Part shown: piece after piece, positions 6,788-15,202 of the stretch
Position numbering within the stretch: position 1 is the first letter of the stretch
Layout: the number at the start of each line of letters is the position of its first letter
Assembly: GCA_031414805.1 (NCBI GenBank)
Contig: JANOQJ010000085.1
Span: forward strand, 15,280-79,279
Origin: JAAFIW01 sp031414805
GTDB lineage: Bacteria > Pseudomonadota > Gammaproteobacteria > Burkholderiales > Burkholderiaceae_C
Reading direction: 5' to 3'
DNA: 64,000 nucleotides
Notes under the pieces: generated by a model
Told to the model about the DNA's origin: nothing
The model's input: the letters and a program-made list of their open reading frames with translations, nothing else
Database searches by the model: none
Program-made: the position numbers and the translations under genes

Positions 6788-9121
6788 TTACTCGGTCGTC
6801 GCCTCTTCCGGCTCTGCCTTGGGCTTGCCTTCACGCTTGGGCAGCGGTTGAATGTCCAGCAGCACCTCGGCTTTGGTGTCGTCGGTACCGTCCGGGTCGC
6901 CGATGTCTACGGTTAAGCGACCGCCGTCGACCAGGCGGCCAAACAGCAGCTCGTCCGCCAAGGCGCGCCGAATCGTGTCCTGAATCAAACGCTGCATCGG
7001 CCGCGCGCCCATCAGCGGATCAAAGCCTTTTTTGCCCAGGTGCTTGCGCAGCTTGTCGGTAAAGGTGACGTCAACCTTCTTCTCGGCCAGCTGGGTTTCC
7101 AGTTGCAGCAGGAATTTGTCGACCACCCGCAGAATGACGTTTTCGTCCAGAGCCTTGAAGCTGACCATGGCATCCAGCCGGTTGCGAAACTCGGGTGTGA
7201 AAAGGCGCTTGATGTCGGCCATTTCGTCGCCTGCTTCGCGCGGGTTGGTAAAGCCAATCGTGGCTTTGTTCATCGTCTCGGCACCCGCATTGGTGGTCAT
7301 GATGATGATGACGTTGCGGAAATCGGCCTTGCGCCCGTTGTTATCGGTCAGCGTCCCGTGGTCCATCACCTGCAGCAGCACATTGAAGATGTCCGGGTGC
7401 GCTTTTTCAATTTCGTCGAGCAGCAGCACGCAATGCGGCTTCTTGGTCACGGCTTCGGTGAGCAAGCCGCCCTGGTCAAAGCCCACATAGCCCGGAGGCG
7501 CACCAATCAGGCGGCTCACGGCGTGGCGCTCCATGTACTCGCTCATGTCAAAGCGAATCAGCTCAATGCCCATGATGTAGGCCAACTGCTTGGCTGCTTC
7601 GGTCTTGCCCACGCCGGTCGGGCCCGAGAACAGGAAGGATCCAATTGGTTTGTCACCCTTGCCGAGGCCGGAGCGGGCCATCTTCACGGCGCTGGCTAGC
7701 ACATCCAGCGCTTTGTCCTGTCCAAACACCACGCTCTTCAAATCGCGCTCCAGCGTTTTGAGTTTGCCGCGGTCGTCGTTGGACACATTCGCAGGCGGTA
7801 TGCGGGCGATCTTGGCCACGATTTCTTCGACCTCGGTCTTAGTGATGGTTTTCTTGCGCTTGGACGGCGGCAGGATGCGCTGGGCAGCACCGGCTTCGTC
7901 GATCACGTCAATGGCTTTGTCGGGCAGGTGGCGGTCGTTGATGTACTTGGCGCTGAGCTCTGCCGCTGCAGTCAGTGCCGCCGCAGCGTATTTCACGCTG
8001 TGGTGCTCTTCAAAGCGTGACTTCAAGCCCTTCAGGATGTCGATGGTCTCGGCAACGGTCGGCTCGACCACATCGACTTTCTGGAAGCGACGCGACAACG
8101 CAGCGTCTTTTTCGAAGATGCCCCGGTACTCTGTGAAGGTGGTTGCACCAATGCACTTGAGTTGACCGCTGGACAGCGCCGGCTTGAGCAGGTTGGACGC
8201 ATCCAAGGTGCCGCCAGACGCGGCGCCAGCACCGATGAGTGTGTGGATTTCGTCAATGAACAAAATGCCATTGGGCTTGTCTTTGAGCGACTTGAGCACG
8301 CCTTTCAAGCGCTGCTCAAAATCACCCCGGTATTTCGTGCCCGCCAGGAGCGCACCCATGTCCAGCGAATACACGACCGAATCCGCCAATATCTCAGGCA
8401 CTTCTTTTTGCGTGATACGCCAGGCTAGGCCCTCGGCAATAGCGGTTTTGCCGACGCCCGCCTCGCCCACCAGCAAGGGGTTGTTTTTGCGGCGGCGGCA
8501 CAGGATTTGAATCACCCGCTCGACCTCGTATTCGCGGCCAATCAGCGGGTCAATCTTGCCGTCTTTCGCCAGCTGGTTCAGGTTCTGTGTGAACTGCTCC
8601 AGCGGCGAGGCTTTTTCGTTTTTCTCGGCCGCTTCTTCACCTTCTGCCGCACTTTCACCCGCTTTGGCAGGCTCCGGGGGATCGCTCTTTTTAATACCGT
8701 GCGCAATGAAGTTCACCACGTCCAGGCGGGTTACGCCCTGCTGGTGCAGGTAGTACACGGCGTGGGAGTCTTTCTCGCCAAAAATGGCTACCAGCACATT
8801 GGCACCGGTGACTTCCTTTTTGCCATTGCCGGTGGACTGCACATGCATGATGGCCCGTTGAATGACACGCTGAAAACCCAGGGTGGGCTGCGTGTCCACA
8901 TCGTCAGTACCCGCCACTTGGGGCGTGTTGTCCTTGATGAAATTAGCCAGCGACTTGCGCAAATCGTCGATGTTGGCCGAACACGCACGCAGCACTTCGG
9001 CGGCGCTCGGGTTGTCCAGCAGCGCAAGCAACAAATGCTCCACCGTAATGAATTCGTGGCGTTGCTGACGCGCCTCGACAAATGCCATGTGGAGACTGAC
9101 TTCCAATTCCTGCGCAATCAT
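6788..9121 (-). CDS. clpA: ATP-dependent Clp protease ATP-binding subunit ClpA
   Basis: Full-length 777-residue AAA+ unfoldase that feeds substrates to ClpP in the cytoplasm. It has the N-terminal double Clp repeat domain (about 1-140) that binds ClpS, then an acidic Glu/Ala linker, D1 with Walker A GEAGVGKTA near residue 217 and Walker B LFIDEIHT, and D2 with Walker A GPTGVGKTE near 503 and the VLLLDEIEKAHPD Walker B. The sequence ends with an acidic tail. The ATG at 9121 has an AAGGAC ribosome binding site. clpS lies 108 bp upstream in the same direction, the usual arrangement, so they probably share a promoter. Confidence 0.97.
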   Translation of the reverse strand: MIAQELEVSLHMAFVEARQQRHEFITVEHLLLALLDNPSAAEVLRACSANIDDLRKSLANFIKDNTPQVAGTDDVDTQPTLGFQRVIQRAIMHVQSTGNGKKEVTGANVLVAIFGEKDSHAVYYLHQQGVTRLDVVNFIAHGIKKSDPPEPAKAGESAAEGEEAAEKNEKASPLEQFTQNLNQLAKDGKIDPLIGREYEVERVIQILCRRRKNNPLLVGEAGVGKTAIAEGLAWRITQKEVPEILADSVVYSLDMGALLAGTKYRGDFEQRLKGVLKSLKDKPNGILFIDEIHTLIGAGAASGGTLDASNLLKPALSSGQLKCIGATTFTEYRGIFEKDAALSRRFQKVDVVEPTVAETIDILKGLKSRFEEHHSVKYAAAALTAAAELSAKYINDRHLPDKAIDVIDEAGAAQRILPPSKRKKTITKTEVEEIVAKIARIPPANVSNDDRGKLKTLERDLKSVVFGQDKALDVLASAVKMARSGLGKGDKPIGSFLFSGPTGVGKTEAAKQLAYIMGIELIRFDMSEYMERHAVSRLIGAPPGYVGFDQGGLLTEAVTKKPHCVLLLDEIEKAHPDIFNVLLQVMDHGTLTDNNGRKADFRNVIIIMTTNAGAETMNKATIGFTNPREAGDEMADIKRLFTPEFRNRLDAMVSFKALDENVILRVVDKFLLQLETQLAEKKVDVTFTDKLRKHLGKKGFDPLMGARPMQRLIQDTIRRALADELLFGRLVDGGRLTVDIGDPDGTDDTKAEVLLDIQPLPKREGKPKAEPEEATTE

Positions 9122-9229
9122 GTGATGTCCTTTTGCCTTGTCATTACCTACTGCTTACCGTATCTGCTTCACGCGTGTGTTCTATCTGGTTACCCATTAG
9201 CAATATTCAACCCACCCTATTCCAACGGC

Positions 9230-9589
9230 TCACTCAATCGGCTCACTAAGGCACTGGAGCGGATGCCCCGCCTGCTTGGCCGCATCTTGCACCTGATCGA
9301 CCTTGGTCGCTGCAACATCTTTGGAATAAACCCCGCAAACGGCCCGTCCATCCAGGTGGATTTTGAGCATGATCTGCGTGGCCGTTTCCCGGTCTTTGCT
9401 GAAAAACTCCTGGATCACCATCACCACAAATTCCATCGGCGTGTAGTCGTCATTGAGCATCACGACCTGGTACATCTGCGGCGGTTTGGTTTTTTCAGGG
9501 CGCCGCTCCAGCACCACGGAGCCGCCATCGTCCTCACGCTGGGGTTGTGGCCTGGGTACGGGGGGTTTGCTGGGAGTTTTAGTTGCCAT
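9230..9589 (-). CDS. clpS: ATP-dependent Clp protease adaptor ClpS
   Basis: Adaptor that delivers N-degron substrates to ClpA. With the ATG at 9589 it has 119 residues: a Pro-rich flexible N-terminal tail followed by the core YQVVMLNDDYTPMEFVVMVI, with the Asn-Asp-Asp residues that bind the substrate N-terminus, then the HLDGRAVCGVYSKDVAATK segment. Alternative ATG starts at 9598 and further upstream are in frame but lack a good ribosome binding site. It precedes clpA. Confidence 0.93.
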   Translation of the reverse strand: MATKTPSKPPVPRPQPQREDDGGSVVLERRPEKTKPPQMYQVVMLNDDYTPMEFVVMVIQEFFSKDRETATQIMLKIHLDGRAVCGVYSKDVAATKVDQVQDAAKQAGHPLQCLSEPIE

Positions 9590-9681
9590 GAAATTCATTT
9601 TATCTAGGCAACTCATCGATTGGGTCGCAGGGGTGATTTGGTGCCAGGAATGCAACATTCAAGGCAATGTGACGCCAAATG

Positions 9682-9707
9682 AAATAGCCCGCATGCGCGG
9701 GCTATTT
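9682..9707 (-). terminator. Rho-independent terminator of icd
   Basis: Perfect 11-bp stem (AAATAGCCCGC / GCGGGCTATTT) with a four-base loop, 20 bp past the stop codon of icd and before the clpS start. The A-rich/T-rich stem ends allow it to act on the leftward icd transcript. Confidence 0.85.
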
Positions 9708-9726
9708 GCTGCAAAGCCAAAACAGC

Positions 9727-10980
9727 TTACATGTGGTCGATCATGACCTGACCAAAGCCTGAGCAGCTGACTTGGGTGGCGCCCTCCATCAAACGGGCGA
9801 AGTCGTAAGTCACTTTCTTGCTGGCAATTGACTTTTCCATCGAGCTGATGATCAGGTCTGCAGCAGCCGTCCAACCCATGTGGCGAAGCATCATCTCTGC
9901 CGACAAAATTTCAGAGCCCGGGTTCACGTAGTCTTTGCCCGCATATTTCGGTGCCGTGCCGTGTGTGGCTTCAAACATCGCAATGGTGTCGCTCAGGTTC
10001 GCGCCGGGCGCAATGCCAATACCGCCAACTTGTGCAGCCAGCGCGTCCGATACATAGTCGCCATTCAAATTCAAGGTGGCAATTACGCTGTACTCGGCAG
10101 GGCGCAACAAGATTTGCTGCAGGAAAGCGTCTGCAATACTGTCTTTGATGGTGATTTCCTTGCCCGTTTTGGGGTTGGCAAACTTGCACCACGGGCCACC
10201 GTCGATCAGCTGCGCGCCAAACTCTTTTTGCGCCAGGGCGTAGGCCCAATCACGGAAACCACCTTCGGTGTATTTCATGATGTTGCCCTTGTGCACGATG
10301 GTCACGCTGGGCTTGTCGTTGTCAATCGCGTATTGAATGGCTTTGCGCACCAGGCGCTCGGTGCCTTCACGCGAGACAGGCTTGATGCCGATGCCCGACG
10401 TGTTGGGGAAACGGATTTTCTTGACACCCATTTCATCTTGCAAAAACTTGATCAGTTTTTTGGCTTTGTCGGATTCGGCCTCGAACTCGATGCCCGCGTA
10501 GATGTCTTCCGAGTTCTCACGGAAGATCACCATATTGGTTTTGTGCGGCTCTTTGACGGGGCTGGGCACACCTGCAAAGTACTGGATGGGGCGCAGGCAC
10601 ACATACAAGTCCAGCTCCTGGCGCAAGGCCACATTCAGCGAGCGAATGCCACCGCCCACGGGGGTGGTCAACGGGCCCTTGATGGACACCACATAGTCAC
10701 GCACAGCGCTCAGGGTTTCCTCGGGTAGCCACACATCAGGACCATAAACCTTGGTGGATTTTTCGCCTGCATACACTTCCATCCAGTGGATTTTTTTTGC
10801 GCCGCCGTAAGCCTTGGCGACTGCTGCATCCACTACTTTCAGCATCACGGGCGTGATGTCCATGCCGGTGCCGTCGCCTTCAATGTACGGAATGATGGGC
10901 TGATCGGGCACGGTCAACGACATGTCCGCGTTCACCGTTATTTTTTGGCCTTCTGCGGGCACTTTGATGTGTTGGTACAT
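9727..10980 (-). CDS. icd: NADP-dependent isocitrate dehydrogenase
   Basis: TCA cycle enzyme that converts isocitrate to 2-oxoglutarate, 417 residues with the ATG at 10980 (GGAG box upstream; the open extension to 11043 lacks support). The substrate loop GGGIRSLNVALRQELDLYVC carries the serine that is phosphorylated by AceK in enteric homologues. The NADP-binding segment near HGTAPKYAGKDYVNPGS and the conserved metal-site region FRENSEDIYAGIE are present. It is a single-gene unit ended by the hairpin at 9682-9707. Confidence 0.96.
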   Translation of the reverse strand: MYQHIKVPAEGQKITVNADMSLTVPDQPIIPYIEGDGTGMDITPVMLKVVDAAVAKAYGGAKKIHWMEVYAGEKSTKVYGPDVWLPEETLSAVRDYVVSIKGPLTTPVGGGIRSLNVALRQELDLYVCLRPIQYFAGVPSPVKEPHKTNMVIFRENSEDIYAGIEFEAESDKAKKLIKFLQDEMGVKKIRFPNTSGIGIKPVSREGTERLVRKAIQYAIDNDKPSVTIVHKGNIMKYTEGGFRDWAYALAQKEFGAQLIDGGPWCKFANPKTGKEITIKDSIADAFLQQILLRPAEYSVIATLNLNGDYVSDALAAQVGGIGIAPGANLSDTIAMFEATHGTAPKYAGKDYVNPGSEILSAEMMLRHMGWTAAADLIISSMEKSIASKKVTYDFARLMEGATQVSCSGFGQVMIDHM

Positions 10981-11162
10981 AGGGGAAAAGTCTCCAGAGT
11001 GGGGGCGAAAAATTTGAGCGGGAAATTTAGAGAACAGCCTCAAATTCTAGCGGTGAAAAAACTTGTCAACCGACTTCAGGCAGGCCACGTTACGGAATCA
11101 CCCTGCAAATTTTTGCGGGGAGCTTTTCGAAAAGTCATTGATTTAACTGAAGGATTCTCAAA

Positions 11163-11426
11163 ATGAACAAATTGCTTGCCGCCTTGATCGCCAGTGTTTT
11201 CGCTGTGTCTACCGCTTTTGCCGCTTCCCACGCTGGCGCTCCTGCTGCTGCTCCTGCAGCCGCTGCTGCTCCAGCCAAGGCTGCTGAAATGAAGAAAGAC
11301 GAAAAGCCAATGGCCAAGGCTGCCATGACCAAAGAAGAAAAAGCCGCTGCTAAAGCTGACAAGAAAGCCAAAGCTGCTGCAGCTAAAGCTGAGAAAAAAG
11401 CCAAAATGGAAAAGAAGCCCGCTTAA
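11163..11426 (+). CDS. Small secreted Ala/Lys-rich protein
   Basis: Predicted exported protein of 87 residues. A signal peptide of about 21 residues (MNKLLAALIASVFAVSTAFA) ends at an AxA site. The mature part is almost entirely Ala, Lys, Pro and Glu, with alternating AAAKADKKAK-type blocks, so it is highly basic and likely disordered or helical. It resembles acid-shock or histone-H1-like low-complexity proteins in composition, but I cannot name a family. It has a good ribosome binding site (AAGGA near 11150) and a strong terminator 23 bp after the stop, so it is a real, separately transcribed gene. Confidence 0.8.
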   Translation: MNKLLAALIASVFAVSTAFAASHAGAPAAAPAAAAAPAKAAEMKKDEKPMAKAAMTKEEKAAAKADKKAKAAAAKAEKKAKMEKKPA

Positions 11427-11448
11427 TTTTTCAAGCGCTTCAAAAAAG

Positions 11449-11472
11449 GCCCGCAACAGCGGGCTTTTTTTT
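11449..11472 (+). terminator. Rho-independent terminator
   Basis: Stem GCCCGC / GCGGGC with an AACA loop, preceded by six A residues and followed by eight T residues. It ends the transcript of the small Ala/Lys-rich gene. Confidence 0.9.
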
Positions 11473-11528
11473 ATGGTGTCTTTCGCGCCTTGCGACAATG
11501 ATGGATTGACGTTAACCCGTACCCGACC

Positions 11529-11993
11529 ATGAACCCGCTCAATTTCACCTACCGATTCATCGCTCTAGCAGCTTTTCTGATGGTGCTGTGCGGCCAACTG
11601 TTCGCTCAACAGCCTCAGATGAATCTAATGCGCGTCAAACTCAATGCGGGCATGCATCAAATAGACACCCAGGTTGCGGCGACACCCGAGCAACGCTCCA
11701 CCGGTCTGATGCACCGCACATCGATGCCGCAGCACGAAGGTATGTTGTTCGTGTTTGACACCCCCACACAGCAGTGCTTCTGGATGAAGAACACGCTGCT
11801 TCCCTTGTCAATTGCCTTTGTGGCCGACGACGGGACGATTGTGAATATTGATGAAATGAAGCCGCAAACCCTGGATTCGCACTGCTCTGAAAAACCGGTG
11901 CGCTATGTGCTGGAGATGAACCAGGGCTGGTTCGCCAAGAAAGGCATCAAGGCGGGGTTCAAGTTAACGGGCAAGCCGTTTGAGAGCCGATGA
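11529..11993 (+). CDS. DUF192 family exported protein
   Basis: Protein of 154 residues with an N-terminal signal peptide (hydrophobic stretch about 9-26, cleavage near LFAQQ). The mature domain shows the DUF192 signature: RSTGLMHRTSMPQHEGMLFVFD, CFWMKNTLLPLSIAFVADDG and a YVLEMNQGWFAKKGIKAG end. The family is widespread and structurally known, but its function is not established; the periplasmic location is inferred from the signal peptide. Its TGA stop is the first triplet of a family C repeat. Confidence 0.85.
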   Translation: MNPLNFTYRFIALAAFLMVLCGQLFAQQPQMNLMRVKLNAGMHQIDTQVAATPEQRSTGLMHRTSMPQHEGMLFVFDTPTQQCFWMKNTLLPLSIAFVADDGTIVNIDEMKPQTLDSHCSEKPVRYVLEMNQGWFAKKGIKAGFKLTGKPFESR

Positions 11994-12090
11994 CAGATGA
12001 CTTGGCTGCTGCGCAGCCTGGATGACCGATGACGAAGGGATCATAGGGTTCGTCCAGTCATTCATCATCAAGGCCGAAGGCCAGGTCATT
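11991..12090. repeat. Dispersed repeat family C, copy 1
   Basis: TGACAGATGAC, then the hairpin GGCTGC-TGC-GCAGCC (12004-12018), then GGATGACCGATGAC; a further GATGAC/GTCATC-rich stretch follows to about 12090. A related block lies at 14316-14417. It separates two converging genes and may act as their terminator. Confidence 0.6.
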
Positions 12091-12096
12091 CGGTCA

Positions 12097-12678
12097 TCAA
12101 GCGAAGTTGGCCTGCGCAAATTCCCAATTGACGAGTTTTTCCAGGAACGTTTCGACAAACTTGGGCCGAGCGTTCCGATAGTCGATGTAGTAAGCGTGTT
12201 CCCACACATCCACGGTCAGCAGGGCTTTGTCAGCTGTGGTCAGCGGCGTACCGGCAGCGCCCATGTTGACGATGTCCACTGTGCCGTCTGGCTTTTTCAC
12301 CAACCAGGTCCAGCCCGAGCCGAAGTTGCCCACGGCACTTTTCACGAACGCTTCCTTGAACGCGGCATAGCTGCCAAATTTGGCGTTGATCGCTTCTGCC
12401 AGTGCACCGGTAGGCTCGCCGCCGCCTGCGGGTTTCATGCAGTTCCAGAAAAAGGTGTGGTTCCAGATTTGGGCGGAATTGTTGTAGACGCCACCGCTGG
12501 ATTTTTTGATGATTTCTTCGAGCGTCAAGCTCTCAAACTCCGTGCCTTTTTGCAGGTTGTTCAGGTTGACCACATAGGCGTTGTGGTGCTTGCCGTGGTG
12601 AAACTCCAGGGTTTCCTGGCTGTAGTGAGGCGCCAAAGCGTCTTTGGCATACGGCAGTGCGGGAAGGGTGTGTTCCAT
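12097..12678 (-). CDS. sodB: Superoxide dismutase, Fe type
   Basis: Cytoplasmic superoxide dismutase of 193 residues. The four metal ligands are visible as His27, His74 (IWNHTFFW), Asp157 and His161 (DVWEHAYYIDYRN). Gln70 in the NNSAQIWNH segment is the iron-type glutamine; manganese enzymes usually carry it at another position. The length is normal. It is a single-gene unit that reads away from xseA's direction partner and ends near repeat family C. Confidence 0.95.
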   Translation of the reverse strand: MEHTLPALPYAKDALAPHYSQETLEFHHGKHHNAYVVNLNNLQKGTEFESLTLEEIIKKSSGGVYNNSAQIWNHTFFWNCMKPAGGGEPTGALAEAINAKFGSYAAFKEAFVKSAVGNFGSGWTWLVKKPDGTVDIVNMGAAGTPLTTADKALLTVDVWEHAYYIDYRNARPKFVETFLEKLVNWEFAQANFA

Positions 12679-12732
12679 GGTGTGTTCCTGTGGGTTTGTT
12701 GCTGTGGGAGAAGACGGGCTGGATTGTAGAAA

Positions 12733-14055
12733 CTAAAAAAGGCGCGGCGCGGACACGGTCAGATCAACCCGTCCCTGCGCAAGGTCGGCACGAAGGGCTT
12801 GGCCCAGGTGCGTTTGCGCCGCTTGTGTGATCGCACGACCTTCGGTATCGGTCAGCAAAGCGTAGCCGCGTTGGAGCACCCGATGCGGGTCCAGCAAGTC
12901 CAGGCGCAGAGCGGCTCGGGCGAGGCGCTCGTGCTGCGTGGCCTGGCAGCTGGCCAAGGCTTGCGGTAAACGCAGTGTGTGTTGCGCCAGCGTGGTTTGC
13001 TGGCGCTGGGCCAGGCGCTGCGCGCCATGGCTCAAGCGCTGGCCCAGCCGGGACAGTTGCAACTGCTGGCGGGCCACCAATCCGCTGGGGCGGCCCAGCT
13101 GGTTGGCAATACGGTCCAGCCGCTGGCTGTGCTGGTCCATGCGCTGGGCTGCGGCCTGCTGCAGCGCGGCCTGGGCGTTGTCCACCGCCTGCAGCAGGTG
13201 CTCGCGCGGCAGGGCTGCGAGCTCGGCGGCTGCGGTGGGCGTCGGTGCGCGCAGGTCGGCGCAAAAGTCGGCGATCGTGAAGTCGGTTTCGTGGCCCACG
13301 CCGCTGATGATGGGCACCGGGCTTTGCACAATGGTGCGGGCCAATTGCTCGTCATTAAACGCCCACAAGTCGTCCATGGAGCCACCGCCGCGCACCAGCA
13401 AAATGACATCGATGGGCGGTGATTTATGAGTCAAATCGCCTTGTAGCCCTGGTGAATACTGCTCAAGCAGATATAGTTTTGATAGCGCTTGAACCAATTC
13501 TCTCGGCGCATCAGCGCCCTGCACCGCGGCCGGCACCAGCACCACGGGAATATGCGGCACACGCCGCCGCAGTGCTGTGACCACGTCGTGCAAGGCGGCA
13601 GCGTTTGGCGAGGTGACCAGGCCAATGCCGCGCGGCAGTGGGGGCACCGGGCGCTTGCGGGCGCTGTCAAACAAACCTTCAGCGGCCAGCTTGGCTTTGA
13701 GCCGCGCAAACTCCTCAAACAAAGCGCCCTGCCCGGCCTGGCTCATGGCCTCGACCACCAGTTGCAGCTCGCCGCGCGGCTCATACACGCCCAGCCGACC
13801 ACGCACTTCGACCAGCTGCCCATCGCGCGGCGAAAAATTCAGCAGGCTGGCAGCGCGGCGAAACATCGCACAGCGGATTTGGCCTTGCTCATCCTTAATT
13901 ACAAAGTAGCAATGTCCGCTGGATGCGGCCGAGAAGCCCGAAAGCTCGCCGCGAACCGCAACAGGATTGAAACGTGCCTCCAGGGCATCAGCAATGGCGC
14001 GGGTTAGCGCCCCAACTTGCCATACAAGCCGCGTCGTTTCTAGGTTTTGCGTCAT
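12733..14055 (-). CDS. xseA: Exodeoxyribonuclease VII large subunit, with an in-frame repeat
   Basis: Large subunit of exonuclease VII, 440 residues. The N-terminal OB-fold domain (about 5-110) includes VRGELSGFSAASSGHCYFVIKD. The catalytic domain has GIGLVTSPNAAALHDV, DVILLVRGGGSMDDLWAFNDE and ISGVGHETDFTIADFCADLRAPTPTAAAE. The C-terminal part is the long Gln/Ala-rich coiled coil that binds small subunits. Between ALSKLY and DVILL (about residues 188-212) the sequence is encoded by a reversed family A repeat, giving LLEQYSPGLQGDLTHKS. The frame stays open, so the gene should be functional with an enlarged loop. Confidence 0.94.
   Translation of the reverse strand: MTQNLETTRLVWQVGALTRAIADALEARFNPVAVRGELSGFSAASSGHCYFVIKDEQGQIRCAMFRRAASLLNFSPRDGQLVEVRGRLGVYEPRGELQLVVEAMSQAGQGALFEEFARLKAKLAAEGLFDSARKRPVPPLPRGIGLVTSPNAAALHDVVTALRRRVPHIPVVLVPAAVQGADAPRELVQALSKLYLLEQYSPGLQGDLTHKSPPIDVILLVRGGGSMDDLWAFNDEQLARTIVQSPVPIISGVGHETDFTIADFCADLRAPTPTAAAELAALPREHLLQAVDNAQAALQQAAAQRMDQHSQRLDRIANQLGRPSGLVARQQLQLSRLGQRLSHGAQRLAQRQQTTLAQHTLRLPQALASCQATQHERLARAALRLDLLDPHRVLQRGYALLTDTEGRAITQAAQTHLGQALRADLAQGRVDLTVSAPRLF
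13419..13490 (-). repeat. Dispersed repeat family A, copy inside xseA
   Basis: Reverse copy with the tail (TTTATGAGTCAAATCG), AGCCCTGGTGAATACTGC, TCAAGCAG and TATAGTTTTGATAGCGCT, thus nearly full length, and in frame within xseA. Confidence 0.85.
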
Positions 14056-14529
14056 GGCTTGGGTCTTAAAAAAGTGCTTGACCGTTTAAATTTGAAGGGC
14101 ATTTAGTCCACAGACGCGGCGAAACCCTCGGATACACCGCCACGAACGTGACAAACCTTGATTCTTCGTTATAAGTCATTGATTTAATTGAATATTTTTC
14201 TGCCCAAAATGTCGGCGATGTGTCAAAAGCGTGACTGGGCGCGGGTTTACGGAGGTTGCAGGGGTAGTTGCACACAAAGTTATCCACATAAATTGTGGGC
14301 GAAACGGGCCTGACCGATGACGGGATAACCGGGCCTGCGGCCACGATGACAAATGATGCCGTCAAGCTGTGTCGTCATCTGTCATCCGGCTGGCGCAGCC
14401 GCCCGTGATCTGTCATTGCAGCCGCCTGCCTGGGCCATAATTCGCCGCGTTACTCTGCGGGTCTGGATTGTGCCGACAAGCCACTGCCTGCGACCCGTTA
14501 CCTAAAAAATCGGCTGCGGAGATCACCCT
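14056..14529. other. Intergenic region between xseA and exbB
   Basis: Divergent spacer of 474 bp that should contain both promoters. It holds repeat family C (14316-14417) and a single perfect DnaA-box consensus TTATCCACA at 14280-14288. I see no supported gene. An open frame at 14066-14365 on the minus strand has no ribosome binding site or recognisable domain, and I do not accept it. Confidence 0.5.
14316..14417. repeat. Dispersed repeat family C, copy 2
   Basis: GATGAC/GTCATC-rich block in the inverse sense to copy 1: GACCGATGACGGGAT, then GTCGTCATCTGTCATCC, the stem GGCT-GGCGC-AGCC (14388-14400) and GTGATCTGTCATT. Confidence 0.6.
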
Positions 14530-15183
14530 TTGTTTTCCATTATTCAAGCGGCCGGCTGGCCGATTTGGCCCCTGATTGCGTGCTCGGTGCTGGCGCTGGC
14601 GCTGGTGATTGAGCGCTTTGTCAGCCTGAAAACCAGCAAAGTGGCACCGCCCCGGCTGCTGGACGAAGCCATCAGCGTCTCCCGCGCCAATGTGCCTTCT
14701 CCCGATGTGGTGATGCAGCTGGAGCAAAACTCGGCGCTCGGCGAGGTGCTAGCCAGCGGTTTTAGGGCGTTGAATTCCAACCCCCGGTGCAGCGAAGCCG
14801 ATCTGCGTGCCAGCATGGAAGGCTCAGGCCGCGCGGTGGCGCACCGGCTGGAGCGCTACCTGGCCGCACTGGCCACCATCGCGTCAGCCGCGCCCTTGCT
14901 GGGTTTGCTGGGCACGGTGATCGGCATGATCGAGATTTTTGGGTCGCAGGCACCTGGAACCGGTGGGGGTGCTGTCGGTGGTGCTGTCGGGGGTGGGAAT
15001 CCGGCGCAGCTGGCGCAAGGTATTTCGATCGCGCTGTACAACACGGCATTTGGTCTGATCGTGGCGATTCCGGCGCTGATCTTCTGGCGCTACTTCCGGG
15101 CGCGGGTCGACGGCTATCTGCTAACCCTGGAACTGGCCTCTGAGCGTTTTGTGCGGCACTTGATCGCACTGCGCAGACCATGA
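14530..15183 (+). CDS. exbB: ExbB/TolQ-type proton channel protein
   Basis: Inner membrane proton channel of the MotA/TolQ/ExbB family, 217 residues. Transmembrane segments lie at about 10-30 (IWPLIACSVLALALVIE), 115-140 (AAPLLGLLGTVIGMIEIF) and 170-195 (TAFGLIVAIPALIFW). The GLLGTVIGMI motif is typical. The start is a TTG at 14530 with a GGAGATC ribosome binding site 5-6 bp upstream; no ATG fits. It works with ExbD to energise TonB-type transport, or with an unknown partner. A Gly-rich insert (about 140-155) follows the second membrane segment. First gene of the six-gene run through adk. Confidence 0.9.
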   Translation: MFSIIQAAGWPIWPLIACSVLALALVIERFVSLKTSKVAPPRLLDEAISVSRANVPSPDVVMQLEQNSALGEVLASGFRALNSNPRCSEADLRASMEGSGRAVAHRLERYLAALATIASAAPLLGLLGTVIGMIEIFGSQAPGTGGGAVGGAVGGGNPAQLAQGISIALYNTAFGLIVAIPALIFWRYFRARVDGYLLTLELASERFVRHLIALRRP

Positions 15184-15202
15184 ACCCCTACGAGTTTCTG
15201 CC

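Noticed and set aside
14066..14365. Minus-strand open frame of 99 codons between xseA and exbB
   Set aside because: No ribosome binding site, no recognisable domain, and it covers promoter and repeat sequence.
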